Assembly (NCBI GenBank): GCA_031295725.1 | Contig: JAUMNV010000063.1 | Coordinates: 1-9,679 of the forward strand | Source: Collinsella sp. | GTDB lineage: Bacteria > Actinomycetota > Coriobacteriia > Coriobacteriales > Coriobacteriaceae | Length of the DNA: 9,679 nt | Direction of reading: 5' to 3' | In this document: positions 1-7,371 of the stretch, piece by piece | Layout: every line of letters starts with the position of its first letter | How positions within the stretch are numbered: the first letter of the stretch is position 1 | Notes under the pieces: model-generated | Seen by the model: only the letters and a program-made list of their open reading frames with translations | Database searches by the model: none | What the model was told of the DNA's origin: nothing | Position numbers and translations under genes: made by a program

Positions 1-1
1 C

Positions 2-2359
2 GAGGCGATCGACACCGTGGGCGAGTCCTTCGACCACGTGGTGACCGCCAAGGTGCTCACCAAGACCCCGCACCCCGATAGCGACCACATGTATGTGTGC
101 TCGGTCGACGTGGGTGACAAGAACCTCGACGCCGACGGCAATCCTGCCCCGCTGCAAATCGTCTGCGGCGCGCAGAACTTCGAGGCCGGCGACCACATCG
201 TTACGGCCATGATCGGCGCCGTGCTTCCCGGCGACGTCAAGATCAAGAAGAGCAAGCTTCGCGGCGTCGTGTCCATGGGCATGAACTGCTCTGCGCGCGA
301 GCTCGGCCTGGGCGGCGACCACTCCGGCATCATGATCCTGCCCGAGGATACGCCCTGCGGCATGCCGTTTGCCGAGTACGTGGGCTCGAGCGACACCGTG
401 CTCGACTGCGAGATCACGCCCAACCGTCCCGACTGCCTGTCCATGATCGGCATGGCCCGCGAGACCGGCGCCATCTTCGACCGCGATTTCCACGTTGAGC
501 TGCCCGCCATCAAGGCCGAGACCGGCCGCGCGACCGACGACGAGCTTTCCGTCGAGATTGCCGACGAGGGCCTGTGCGACCGCTATGTCGCCCGCATCGT
601 GCGCAACGTGAAGGTCGGCCCCTCGCCCGACTGGATGGTCAAGCGCCTCAACGCCCTGGGCGTGTGCCCGCACAACAACATTGTCGACATCACCAATTAC
701 GTGATGATGCTCACCGGTCAGCCGCTGCACGCCTTTGACCTGGACACCTTTGCCGAGCGCGATGGCAGGCGTCGCGTGGTGGTTCGTGCCGCCCAACAGG
801 ACGAGAAGTTTACGACCCTCGACGGCGAGGAGCGCACGCTCGACGCCGGCATGGGCCTCATCACCGACGGCGAGCGTCCCGTGGCGCTGGCCGGCGTTAT
901 GGGCGGCATGGATTCCGAGATCGAGGACGACACCGTCGACGTGATGGTCGAGAGCGCCTGCTTCAACGCCGGTCGCACCTCGCACACCAGCCGCGACCTG
1001 TCGCTGATCTCCGATGCCTCCATTCGCTTTGAGCGTCAGGTCGATGAGACCGGCTGCGTGGATGTCGCCAACGTTACCTGCGCGCTGATCGAGGAGATCG
1101 CCGGCGGCGAGGTTGCTCCCGGCTATGTCGACGTGTTCCCTGCGCCCAAGACCATCGACAGCATTAAGCTGCGCTTGGCCCGTGTGCATGCCATCTGCGG
1201 TGCCGACATCGAACCCGACTTTATCGAGCGCTCGCTCACCCGCCTGGGCTGCACCGTCGAGCGCGACGGCGAGGACTTCATGGTCACCCCGCCGAGCTTC
1301 CGTCCCGACCTGCCGCGCGAGATTGACCTGATCGAGGAGGTCCTGCGCCTGTGGGGCATGGGCCGCGTGACGGCGACCATCCCAGCTGCCAAGAACCACA
1401 TCGGCGGCCTGACCCGCGAGCAGAAGCTCACCCGCAAGGTCGGCGAGATCCTGCGCGCCTGCGGCCTCAACGAGACCACGACCTTTGGCTTTGCCGCCCC
1501 GGGCGACCTGGAGAAGATCGGCATGTCCACCGAAGGCCGCGGCTGCCCCGTGGTGCTCATGAACCCGCTGGTAGCCGAGCAGACCGAGATGCGTCGTTCG
1601 CTGCTGCCGGGCCTGCTGCAGTCTGTGGCCTATAACGAGGCCCACGGCACGCCCAACGTGCACCTGTACGAGGTCGGCAGCCTGTTCCATGGCCGCGAGA
1701 ACGCCAGCCTGCCCAAGGAGACTAAGTCCGTGGCGGGCGTGCTCTCGGGCCAGTGGAGCGAGCAGTCTTGGACCATGAAGTACCGCAAGCTGCGCTTCTT
1801 CTTTGGCAAGGGCATTGTCGAGGAGCTGCTCGCCCAGCTGCGCATCGAGAAGGTTCGCTTCCGTCCCGTCGAGGGCGAGGGCTACGCTTTCTTGCAGCCG
1901 GGTCGTGCGGCCGAGGTTCTGTCCGGCGGCACCGTGCTGGGCTGGGTCGGCGAGATCCACCCCGAGGCGCGCGAAGCCATGGGCATCGACGAGGTCGTCG
2001 TTGCCTTCGAGCTCGATCTGGACAAGCTGATCAAGGGCGCCCGCAACCAGGAGAACTACCGCGAGTTCTCGCAGTATCCTGCCGTTGAGCACGACCTTGC
2101 TATCGTGGTCGACAACGCTGTGACCTGCGAGGATCTTGAGCGCCGCATTACCAGCGCCGGCGGCAAGCTGCTCGAGGGCGTGCGCCTGTTCGACGTCTAC
2201 CGCGATCCCATCCGCATCGGAGCGGGCAAGAAGTCCATGGCCTTTGCGCTTACGTATCGCTCCGACGACCACACGCTCACCAGCGAAGAAGTCGAGAAGG
2301 CGCACCAGAAGATCGTCACCAAGGTATGCAAGGGCGTAAACGGCGAGGTCCGCGGATAG
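2..2359 (+). CDS. pheT: Phenylalanyl-tRNA synthetase beta subunit (5'-truncated by the window edge)
   Basis: Beta chain of the cytoplasmic alpha2-beta2 enzyme that charges tRNA-Phe with phenylalanine using ATP. The frame is open from base 2. The GTG at 17 is an internal valine, and roughly 40 N-terminal residues are missing. Visible in order: the tRNA-binding OB-fold (about nt 35-480, with HPDSDH, IVCGAQN and KLRGV..MGMNCSARELGL); the B3/B4 editing region (about 410-1150, with ITPNRPDCLSMIGMARE and later LTGQPLHAFDLD); the B5 domain (about 1165-1370, with TPPSFRPDLPREIDLIEEVLRLWG); the catalytic-like core (about 1400-2040, with NPL..EQTEMRRSLLPGLLQ); and the C-terminal FDX-ACB anticodon-binding domain (about 2069-2356, from SQYPAVEHDLAIVV). 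The 785 visible residues fit the usual length of about 800. pheS normally lies directly upstream. A hairpin terminator follows 110 bases after the stop. Confidence 0.98.
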   Translation, partial: EAIDTVGESFDHVVTAKVLTKTPHPDSDHMYVCSVDVGDKNLDADGNPAPLQIVCGAQNFEAGDHIVTAMIGAVLPGDVKIKKSKLRGVVSMGMNCSARELGLGGDHSGIMILPEDTPCGMPFAEYVGSSDTVLDCEITPNRPDCLSMIGMARETGAIFDRDFHVELPAIKAETGRATDDELSVEIADEGLCDRYVARIVRNVKVGPSPDWMVKRLNALGVCPHNNIVDITNYVMMLTGQPLHAFDLDTFAERDGRRRVVVRAAQQDEKFTTLDGEERTLDAGMGLITDGERPVALAGVMGGMDSEIEDDTVDVMVESACFNAGRTSHTSRDLSLISDASIRFERQVDETGCVDVANVTCALIEEIAGGEVAPGYVDVFPAPKTIDSIKLRLARVHAICGADIEPDFIERSLTRLGCTVERDGEDFMVTPPSFRPDLPREIDLIEEVLRLWGMGRVTATIPAAKNHIGGLTREQKLTRKVGEILRACGLNETTTFGFAAPGDLEKIGMSTEGRGCPVVLMNPLVAEQTEMRRSLLPGLLQSVAYNEAHGTPNVHLYEVGSLFHGRENASLPKETKSVAGVLSGQWSEQSWTMKYRKLRFFFGKGIVEELLAQLRIEKVRFRPVEGEGYAFLQPGRAAEVLSGGTVLGWVGEIHPEAREAMGIDEVVVAFELDLDKLIKGARNQENYREFSQYPAVEHDLAIVVDNAVTCEDLERRITSAGGKLLEGVRLFDVYRDPIRIGAGKKSMAFALTYRSDDHTLTSEEVEKAHQKIVTKVCKGVNGEVRG

Positions 2360-2469
2360 GGCTTGCGCTGGGAGCGTAGGGCCTGACGGCGGTTGCTGTG
2401 GGCTCTGCGTGACCGCGGTGTTCGGAATAAGGCACCGTTGATCCTGCATATATGACACGCGCATTACAT

Positions 2470-2504
2470 AACGGCGTGCTGCTTTGTCGGCAGCACGCCG
2501 TTTT
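2470..2504 (+). terminator. Intrinsic terminator of pheT
   Basis: A 12-bp perfect GC-rich stem (2471-2482 with 2490-2501, extended by A2470-T2502) closes a 7-base loop (TTTGTCG) and runs into TTTT at 2501-2504. It lies about 110 bases past the pheT stop on the coding strand, so it should end the pheT transcript. The T-tract is short but the stem is strong. The loop and T-tract also overlap a candidate promoter for the next operon. Confidence 0.85.
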
Positions 2505-2512
2505 GCTATGAT
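2484..2512 (+). promoter_or_regulatory. Candidate promoter of the nickel importer operon
   Basis: TTGTCG at 2484-2489 (4 of 6 matches to the -35 consensus) is followed after exactly 17 bases by TATGAT at 2507-2512 (5 of 6 to TATAAT). A TGC just before the -10 makes it an extended -10 promoter. Predicted start is near 2519. The -35 lies in the loop and right arm of the pheT terminator, and the -10 directly follows its T-tract. The candidate NikR operator begins at 2523, just past the predicted start. Assigned by consensus match only. Confidence 0.6.
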
Positions 2513-2522
2513 AGCCCGCGGC

Positions 2523-2550
2523 GTGTTACGAATCTGACAATGCGTAACAC
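2523..2550 (+). promoter_or_regulatory. Candidate NikR operator (GTGTTAC-N14-GTAACAC)
   Basis: Perfect dyad: GTGTTAC at 2523-2529 and GTAACAC at 2544-2550 with 14 bases between. The arms extend to 8 bp (GTGTTACG/CGTAACAC). Known background: NikR, a nickel-sensing ribbon-helix-helix repressor, binds GTATGA-N16-TCATAC in enterobacteria, and a GTGTTAC-N13/14-GTAACAC form is described for Geobacter-type NikR. The site lies just downstream of the predicted start and 57 bases before the importer gene, well placed to block transcription when nickel is plentiful. No nikR gene is in the window, so the regulator is inferred. Confidence 0.75.
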
Positions 2551-2607
2551 TGACAAGGTGATTTAAGCGGCGTTGCAATTCTGTGCGCCGATAACCGGGA
2601 GGCGTGC

Positions 2608-3693
2608 ATGCACATTCCAGATAATTATCTGTCCCCGCAGACGGATGCCGTCATGGCGGTGGCAATGGTGCCCGTTTGGGTCCATTGCATCAAGAAGGTG
2701 CGTGCCACGCTCGATCGCGAGCATATGGCGTTCCTGGGCATCTGCGCCGCATTCTCCTTCTTGCTCATGATGTTCAACGTGCCGCTGCCCGGCGGCACCA
2801 CAGGTCACGCCGTCGGCGGCGCGCTCATCGCGCTGCTGCTGGGCCCCGAGGCTGCGGCTATCGCTGTCTCGGTCGCGCTGGCGCTGCAGGCGCTGCTATT
2901 TGGCGACGGCGGCGTTCTGTCGTTTGGCGCCAACTGCTTTAACATGGCCTTTGTGCTGCCGTTTGTCGCTGCTATCGTGTTTCGTGCGCTCAACAGCCGT
3001 CTGCACGACAAGAGCTGGGGCACTTCGGTTTCTGCCATCGTGAGCGGCTGGGTTGGCCTGTGCCTGGCGGCCCTGTGCGCGGCGGTCGAGTTCGGTATTC
3101 AGCCGATGCTCTTCACCAACGCTTCGGGCGCTCCGCTGTACTGCCCCTTCCCGCTGTCCGTGGCTATTCCGGCCATGTTGATCCCGCATATGCTGGTTGC
3201 CGGTGTGATCGAGGGCGTGGCGACGGCCGCCATCTACGGTTTCATTAAGAAGACGGCGCCGAGCATTATCGTCGGGCCCGAGGCCGTCGATGGCCAGCTT
3301 GCTGCCGAGGGCGCTGCTGCCAAGAAGACCTCGCTGGTCCCCACGCTCATTTTGGTCGCCGTGCTCGTGGTGGCCACGCCGCTGGGCTTGCTTGCCACCG
3401 GTGACGCCTGGGGTGAGTGGGACGCCGAGGGCGCCGCGACCGCCGTTCAGGAGGCTGGCGACGACAGCCTGCAGGCTTCGGTCGGCCTCGATACCCCGAC
3501 CTTTGCCGACGCGCTGCCCACGGGTGATTACCTGCAGGCTTATTCCGAGGAGCAGGGTCTTGGCTTTGCCGGTCAGGCTGCCATGTATATCCTGTCCGGC
3601 GTGATTGGCGTGGCGGTGCTCACCATCGCATTCCGTCTGATCTCGCTGACGGTCAAGGAAAGCGGTGCTCATGGCAATAGCCGAGCTGCCTAG
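2608..3693 (+). CDS. nikM: ECF nickel/cobalt transporter, fused S-component NikM/CbiM with C-terminal NikN/PDGLE-like domain
   Basis: Substrate-specific membrane component of an energy-coupling-factor importer for Ni2+ (or Co2+), 361 residues. Residues 1-215 are the CbiM/NikM core: the N-terminus starts MHIPDNYL, and Met1, His2 and His67 (in GGTTGHAVGG, 62-71) match the metal ligands known from NikM2 structures. GDGGVLSFGANCFNM (99-113) and HMLVAGVIEGVATA (194-207) are further family motifs. Residues 240-350 form the PDGLE/NikN-like part: a membrane segment (243-263), ATPLGLLATGDAWGEW (256-271), a periplasmic loop and a last membrane segment (323-347). The fused NikMN form is common in nickel systems. 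GGGAGG at 2597-2602, five bases before ATG, fixes the start, and the family's required N-terminal Met-His confirms it. The following gene overlaps the 3' end. Nickel rather than cobalt is inferred from the NikR-like operator; cobalt cannot be excluded. Confidence 0.92.
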   Translation: MHIPDNYLSPQTDAVMAVAMVPVWVHCIKKVRATLDREHMAFLGICAAFSFLLMMFNVPLPGGTTGHAVGGALIALLLGPEAAAIAVSVALALQALLFGDGGVLSFGANCFNMAFVLPFVAAIVFRALNSRLHDKSWGTSVSAIVSGWVGLCLAALCAAVEFGIQPMLFTNASGAPLYCPFPLSVAIPAMLIPHMLVAGVIEGVATAAIYGFIKKTAPSIIVGPEAVDGQLAAEGAAAKKTSLVPTLILVAVLVVATPLGLLATGDAWGEWDAEGAATAVQEAGDDSLQASVGLDTPTFADALPTGDYLQAYSEEQGLGFAGQAAMYILSGVIGVAVLTIAFRLISLTVKESGAHGNSRAA

Positions 3694-4507
3694 CTGGCTT
3701 GCGACCGAGCAGCGTTACGAGCCCGCGGGGGCTCGGCATCGTGTGATGCAAAAGAATGTCCTGCACCTGGCGAGCCTGCTTGAGCGGGTTCGCCTGGGTG
3801 GAGGCGCGCACGAGGGCGGGTCGATGGTCGACCGCGCCCTTTCTTGCGTTTCGGCTCCGGTGCGCCTGGTGGGGATGTTCGTCTGCGTCCTGTGCGTGTG
3901 CCTGACGCAGAGTCCGCTGTACCTGATGCTGATGGCGGCAATCGCGTTGGTGCTGGTCGCGGTGCGCCCCGCACGCGGGCTGCGTGCGACCTTTGTACCG
4001 GCGCTCGGCGCCACGGGGCTTGCCGTGGTTCTGGCACTGCCTGCCCTGCTGCTGGGCGCGTCTGCCACGGGCGCCATGCTCAAGATCGCGCTCAAGACGT
4101 TTATTAATGTGTCGCTGGTGCTGGGTGTTTCGTGGACGCTTACCTGGAGCCGCATGTCGGCGGCGCTCAAAATGCTGCACCTGCCCGACGAGGTTATCTT
4201 TACGTTTGATATGGCACTCAAGCATATCGAGGTGCTGGGACGCACGGCGCACGATCTGTGCGAATCGGTCATGCTGCGCAGCGTCGGTTCCGCGCCCGCG
4301 GGTTTTTCGCGTACCGACTCGCTGGCGGGTATCATGGGCATGACGTTTATCAAGGCGATGGAATGCAGCCGCGCGATGGACGAGGCCATGCTGTGCCGCG
4401 GCTTCGCCGGCGTGTATCCGGCGCCTGCACGGAGCGGCTTTGGCTGGCGCGATGCGGTTTACGCGGCCGGCGTTGCGTTGCTCGCCGTGTTGTGCGCGGT
4501 GCTGTAG
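3665..4507 (+). CDS. nikQ: ECF transporter T-component (NikQ/CbiQ family)
   Basis: Transmembrane coupling subunit that links the ATPases to the metal-binding S-component. Numbered from the GTG at 3665 (280 residues): a hydrophilic N-terminal stretch of about 65 residues, then membrane segments at about 66-84, 86-101, 113-132, 143-160 and 263-280. A long amphipathic cytoplasmic region contains SRMSAALKMLHLPDEVIFTFDMALKHIEVL (162-191; first coupling region) and AMDEAMLCRGF (237-247), the AxxRGF-type signature that docks onto the ATPase. It overlaps nikM by 29 bases, so the two are probably translationally coupled. The start is uncertain: AAGGAA at 3655-3660 sits 4 bases before the GTG at 3665 and 10 before an ATG at 3671 (278 residues). 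The N-terminal stretch is longer than in typical CbiQ, and the usual DPRxK motif is replaced by SAPVRLVG. Confidence 0.88.
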   Translation: MLMAIAELPSWLATEQRYEPAGARHRVMQKNVLHLASLLERVRLGGGAHEGGSMVDRALSCVSAPVRLVGMFVCVLCVCLTQSPLYLMLMAAIALVLVAVRPARGLRATFVPALGATGLAVVLALPALLLGASATGAMLKIALKTFINVSLVLGVSWTLTWSRMSAALKMLHLPDEVIFTFDMALKHIEVLGRTAHDLCESVMLRSVGSAPAGFSRTDSLAGIMGMTFIKAMECSRAMDEAMLCRGFAGVYPAPARSGFGWRDAVYAAGVALLAVLCAVL

Positions 4508-4551
4508 CGCGGACGGTCGAACCGTCGATGTGAGTAGGGAAGGGCGACGTT

Positions 4552-5322
4552 TTGGCAAACGATACGAATAACGCGATGGGTGCGAGCGGTGCTGCCGGCA
4601 CCGAGGTCACGCCGATCATCGAGTTTCGCGACGTGCTGTTTTCCTATGCGGGTCATACGGTGATCGACGGCATTTCATTGCAGGTGAACCGTGGGGAGCT
4701 CGTTGCTCTGCTCGGTCCCAACGGCTGCGGCAAGACGACGATCATGCGCCTTATCAACGGCCTTGAACTTGTGGACGCGGGTGCGTATCTGTTTGACGGG
4801 CATGCGGTCGATGCGGCATATCTCAAGGATTCCGCGACGGCCCAGCGGTTCCATCAGCGCGTGGGCTTTGTGTTCCAGAATGCCGATGCGCAGCTCTTTT
4901 GCGCCACGGTGGGCGAGGAGGTCGCGTTTGGCCCGGCTCAAATGGGGCTGCCGGCAGACGAGCTCGAGCGTCGCGTCCGCGACGCCATGGAGCTGTTCCA
5001 GGTTGCCGATCTGGTCGATGCCTCGCCCTATCAGCTTTCGGGCGGGCAAAAGAAGCGCGTGGCGCTGGCTGCCGTCGTGTCGATGAACCCGGATATCCTG
5101 GTGCTCGACGAGCCTACCAACGGACTTGACGAGGACTCTTGCGACATCGTGGTCAACTTTCTACTGGCCTATGTTGCTGCCGGTAAGACGGTCTTGATGA
5201 GCACGCACCATCAGGATTTGGTACGACGCCTGGGTGCCCGTGCAATCTTTATCGATCGATATCACCATGTGGTCGAGGCGCCGGTATCGTCGTATGGAAC
5301 CGAGAGCGGCGTTGTGGAATAG
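4552..5322 (+). CDS. nikO: ECF transporter ATPase (NikO/CbiO family)
   Basis: ABC ATPase that powers the importer, acting as a dimer at the cytoplasmic face; 256 residues. Visible: Walker A GPNGCGKT (55-62), Q-loop Gln109 (FVFQNADAQLF, typical of ECF ATPases), signature LSGGQKKR (162-169), Walker B DILVLDEPTN (181-190, catalytic Glu187), D-loop GLDE, and the switch histidine in STHH (217-220). All catalytic elements are intact. Start is TTG at 4552: GGGAAGGG at 4537-4544 lies 7 bases upstream, and the next in-frame ATG (4576) has no comparable site. It lies 44 bases after nikQ with no terminator between, so it is the third gene of the operon. Only one ATPase gene is present, as in NikMNQO systems with a homodimer. 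An acidic tail follows the nucleotide-binding domain. Confidence 0.93.
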   Translation: MANDTNNAMGASGAAGTEVTPIIEFRDVLFSYAGHTVIDGISLQVNRGELVALLGPNGCGKTTIMRLINGLELVDAGAYLFDGHAVDAAYLKDSATAQRFHQRVGFVFQNADAQLFCATVGEEVAFGPAQMGLPADELERRVRDAMELFQVADLVDASPYQLSGGQKKRVALAAVVSMNPDILVLDEPTNGLDEDSCDIVVNFLLAYVAAGKTVLMSTHHQDLVRRLGARAIFIDRYHHVVEAPVSSYGTESGVVE

Positions 5323-5342
5323 TTGCTGCGTGGAGCGTGCGT

Positions 5343-5360
5343 AGCCGCCCGCGCGGCTTT
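5343..5360 (+). terminator. Weak hairpin after the importer operon
   Basis: AGCCGC (5343-5348) and GCGGCT (5353-5358) form a 6-bp stem with a 4-base loop, followed by only two or three T residues. It lies 21 bases past the nikO stop and before a separate promoter candidate. It could cause partial termination, but the T-tract is too poor to be sure. Confidence 0.35.
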
Positions 5361-5367
5361 GCCGTGA

Positions 5368-5376
5368 TGGTATAGT
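5368..5376 (+). promoter_or_regulatory. Candidate extended -10 promoter for the phospholipase-like gene
   Basis: TGG-TATAGT: an extended -10 with 5 of 6 matches in the hexamer. No convincing -35 lies 16-18 bases upstream, as is usual for extended -10 promoters. Predicted start is near 5383, leaving a very short leader that just includes the ribosome-binding site GGGGGTGG (5392-5399). Confidence 0.4.
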
Positions 5377-5401
5377 TATCCAGGTTTTTATGGGGGTGGC
5401 T

Positions 5402-6250
5402 ATGCCAAGCTGGAACATTCATATCGCTCAGACGGAGCGTTTGCTGGAGCGCACCGGTGCGCTTGCCAATAGCGTGCGCGACCGCAATGCCTTTTTGTTT
5501 GGCTGCGTGGTTCCGGATATCTTCGTGGGCTATATGGTCCCTGGCATCGCCGATCCCATCCCGTACCGCATTACGCACTTTGCAAAGCCCGAGCCTATCC
5601 CTAAGCCTCGTGAGCATGAGTTCTGGGATACCTATGTGGCACCGTTGCTTAAAAGTTCGCCCACCGGTGCGCCAGCTGCCGCGACCTCGATTGTCGAGGA
5701 GCGCGAGCGACTCAATCGGGTGCATTATCCCCAACGTTACAAGGACGCCGAGCCGGTCGCCGGTCCCGGTGCTAGCGAGCTTTCGCTCGCGCCCGATGAC
5801 GTGGCGCAGTCGCTGCTCGATCTGACGCTGGGCGTTTGGTCGCATCTGGTGGCCGATACCGTATGGAATACGCGTGTGAATCAGTACCTGGAGGCGCACG
5901 GCGGCAAGCCGTGCGAGGAATTCCGCATTAAAAAGCAAGGCGACTTTGACTGGTTTGGCAAGACACTCGGCATCGTTTCGATACCGCGCGCGACCGATCG
6001 CCTGTATACTGCGGCGACCCGTTTTGGTCAGTATCCCATCCATAAGGAGTATGTGCTCAAGACCATCGGCGTTATGCACGAGATTGTACGCGAAAACCCC
6101 GGCGAGTCCGATCATCCGCCGTATCGCCTGCTAACCGAGGAGTTTTTCGATACAACGTTTACCGAGGTCATCGAGCTAACCGAGGCGGGATTTGCGGCTC
6201 GCGTCGAATCGCCCGATATGCCTGCGCTTCCCCTGATTGCTAGCTGCTAG
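5402..6250 (+). CDS. Zinc-dependent phospholipase C family protein (cytoplasmic, function unknown)
   Basis: 282 residues matching by eye the zinc-dependent phospholipase C/S1-P1-like fold (Zn_dep_PLPC). Potential zinc ligands and family motifs are spread along the chain: WNIHIA (4-9, His7), FLFGCVVPDIFVGYM (31-45, Asp39), YRITHFA (55-61, His59) and LGVWSHLVADTVWN (143-156, His148 and Asp152). No signal peptide or membrane segment is visible, unlike the secreted clostridial toxins, so an intracellular role is likely and the substrate is unknown. ATG at 5402 is preferred because GGGGGTGG lies just before it. An in-frame ATG at 5390 would add MGVA but falls before that site. Its stop codon overlaps that of the convergent gene on the other strand. 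It follows the nickel operon by 79 bases, but a functional link is not evident. Confidence 0.8.
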   Translation: MPSWNIHIAQTERLLERTGALANSVRDRNAFLFGCVVPDIFVGYMVPGIADPIPYRITHFAKPEPIPKPREHEFWDTYVAPLLKSSPTGAPAAATSIVEERERLNRVHYPQRYKDAEPVAGPGASELSLAPDDVAQSLLDLTLGVWSHLVADTVWNTRVNQYLEAHGGKPCEEFRIKKQGDFDWFGKTLGIVSIPRATDRLYTAATRFGQYPIHKEYVLKTIGVMHEIVRENPGESDHPPYRLLTEEFFDTTFTEVIELTEAGFAARVESPDMPALPLIASC

Positions 6251-7320
6251 CTGGCCGGCTTGGCGGTGAATAGCTCAACCCAATTGACAAGTAGCTCTTG
6301 CCGCAGGGTGACTTCGGCGGCGCGCTCCTGTTTGGTCTTTGGGGTGTAGGAAAGTCCAGCCTTTTTATGGATGAGCTCGGCTATGTGGTCGAAGCTCTTC
6401 TTATCCTTAATCTGGCCAAAGGTAATTTGGATGACGTCGTAGCCCATGCTTGTGAGCGCGGTGGCGCGCTCGGCATCGGAGAGGCTCGCGGCTTCGCTGT
6501 CGTGGGCGGAGCGGCCTTGGCATTCAAGGATGACACCCATGCTGTCGGTGGCGCTTTCGATGAGGATATCGGCGTAGCAGCAGGTTTTGTCATACAGCGA
6601 GCGCGCGGCGTCGCTGAGTGGGATGCGCACGTTGTTTGCGATGTTGATGCCCATGCCGCCCTCGTCGCGGGGGAGCGAGATAAGCATGGAGGTCTGTACT
6701 TCGAAGGGCGAGGCGGTCTGTCCTGTCATGCGTTCGGCGGCCCAGCGGAGCTGCTTAACACCGCGCAGGCCTGCGGCCTGCTTGGCGAACGCGGCGATAT
6801 CCGCTGCGGAAAGAAGCGGCGTGCGCTTCCACAGGTTGGTATCCTTGCCGTTGACGTCGATAACCCGCTCCCAGCCGCAGTTGGGTGGAATGAGCTTAAG
6901 CGAAATAGCTTCATCAAGTTGCCGTTGCGCTCGTTTGCAGGGTGTATACACAGCAAACGAGCTGCACATCTCATAACACGCCATAAGCAGCTGGTTGCGT
7001 GAGACCTGCGTAGCAAGGTTGAGCAGTGTGAACTCGGGCGATGTGACATCAAACCCATGCTCGGTTTGCCTAAACGACCCGGGAGGCGGCTCTTGGGTCA
7101 GGAGGTGCGATTTAAACAGGCTTCGCGACCCGGATTGTGCCCGAGTGAATACAATCCTGTGAAGCGGTGCGTGAAGCAGGTCTTTTACAACTGCATGACT
7201 TCCGAGGCCGCAACATCTGCGATCCATATTGTCAAGGCTAATGGCAGGGTAAAGGCCTAATATCTGTGGCGGGATACGGTGATAGTAAAAAGCGGATTGA
7301 CCGCATAGCGTCAGGTCCAT
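6247..7320 (-). CDS. Putative AbiEi-like / DUF559-type nuclease-fold protein
   Basis: 357 residues, no assigned function. The N-terminal half resembles AbiEi-type antitoxin/regulator proteins: a short segment with SAFYYHRIPP (9-18), then DVTSPEFTLLNLA (91-103), a motif common in that group. The C-terminal half (about 200-320) looks like the DUF559/Vsr-type PD-(D/E)xK nuclease fold: SPFEVQTSMLI (204-214), YADILIE (249-255, Asp251), ILECQG (264-269) and DAERATALTSMGYDVIQIT (282-300). The lysine of the ExK motif is glutamine here (E266-C-Q268), so nuclease activity is uncertain. ATG at 7320 is chosen because AGGAGG (7326-7331 on this strand) lies five bases upstream. A longer TTG frame from 7389 would start inside an inverted repeat and ignore this site. 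Codon use looks less GC-biased than in pheT, which may point to an accessory gene. Possible roles are a defence or regulatory protein; both are inference. Confidence 0.75.
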   Translation of the reverse strand: MDLTLCGQSAFYYHRIPPQILGLYPAISLDNMDRRCCGLGSHAVVKDLLHAPLHRIVFTRAQSGSRSLFKSHLLTQEPPPGSFRQTEHGFDVTSPEFTLLNLATQVSRNQLLMACYEMCSSFAVYTPCKRAQRQLDEAISLKLIPPNCGWERVIDVNGKDTNLWKRTPLLSAADIAAFAKQAAGLRGVKQLRWAAERMTGQTASPFEVQTSMLISLPRDEGGMGINIANNVRIPLSDAARSLYDKTCCYADILIESATDSMGVILECQGRSAHDSEAASLSDAERATALTSMGYDVIQITFGQIKDKKSFDHIAELIHKKAGLSYTPKTKQERAAEVTLRQELLVNWVELFTAKPAS

Positions 7321-7371
7321 GACGTCCTCCTGGTCGAAATATGCTTTTGGACCGTGCGATGCCAGTGTCAA

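Noticed and set aside
2438..2470. TTGATC ... TACATA as a promoter before the pheT terminator
   Set aside because: Spacing is about 21 bases and the match is poor. It would also lie upstream of the terminator, so transcripts would be ended before nikM.
2568..2590. CGGCG ... CGCCG hairpin in the nikM leader, as a possible riboswitch
   Set aside because: Only 5 bp with a 13-base loop, and no B12-box or NiCo-type conserved core. Best treated as chance in GC-rich sequence.
2360..2607. Possible tRNA or other RNA gene between pheT and nikM
   Set aside because: No cloverleaf arms or T-loop sequence found. The gap is explained by the terminator, promoter and operator.
6298..7002. A 234-codon plus-strand frame opposite the AbiEi-like gene
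   Set aside because: No ribosome-binding site and a low-complexity G/A-rich composition. The minus-strand frame has a strong Shine-Dalgarno site and recognisable motifs.
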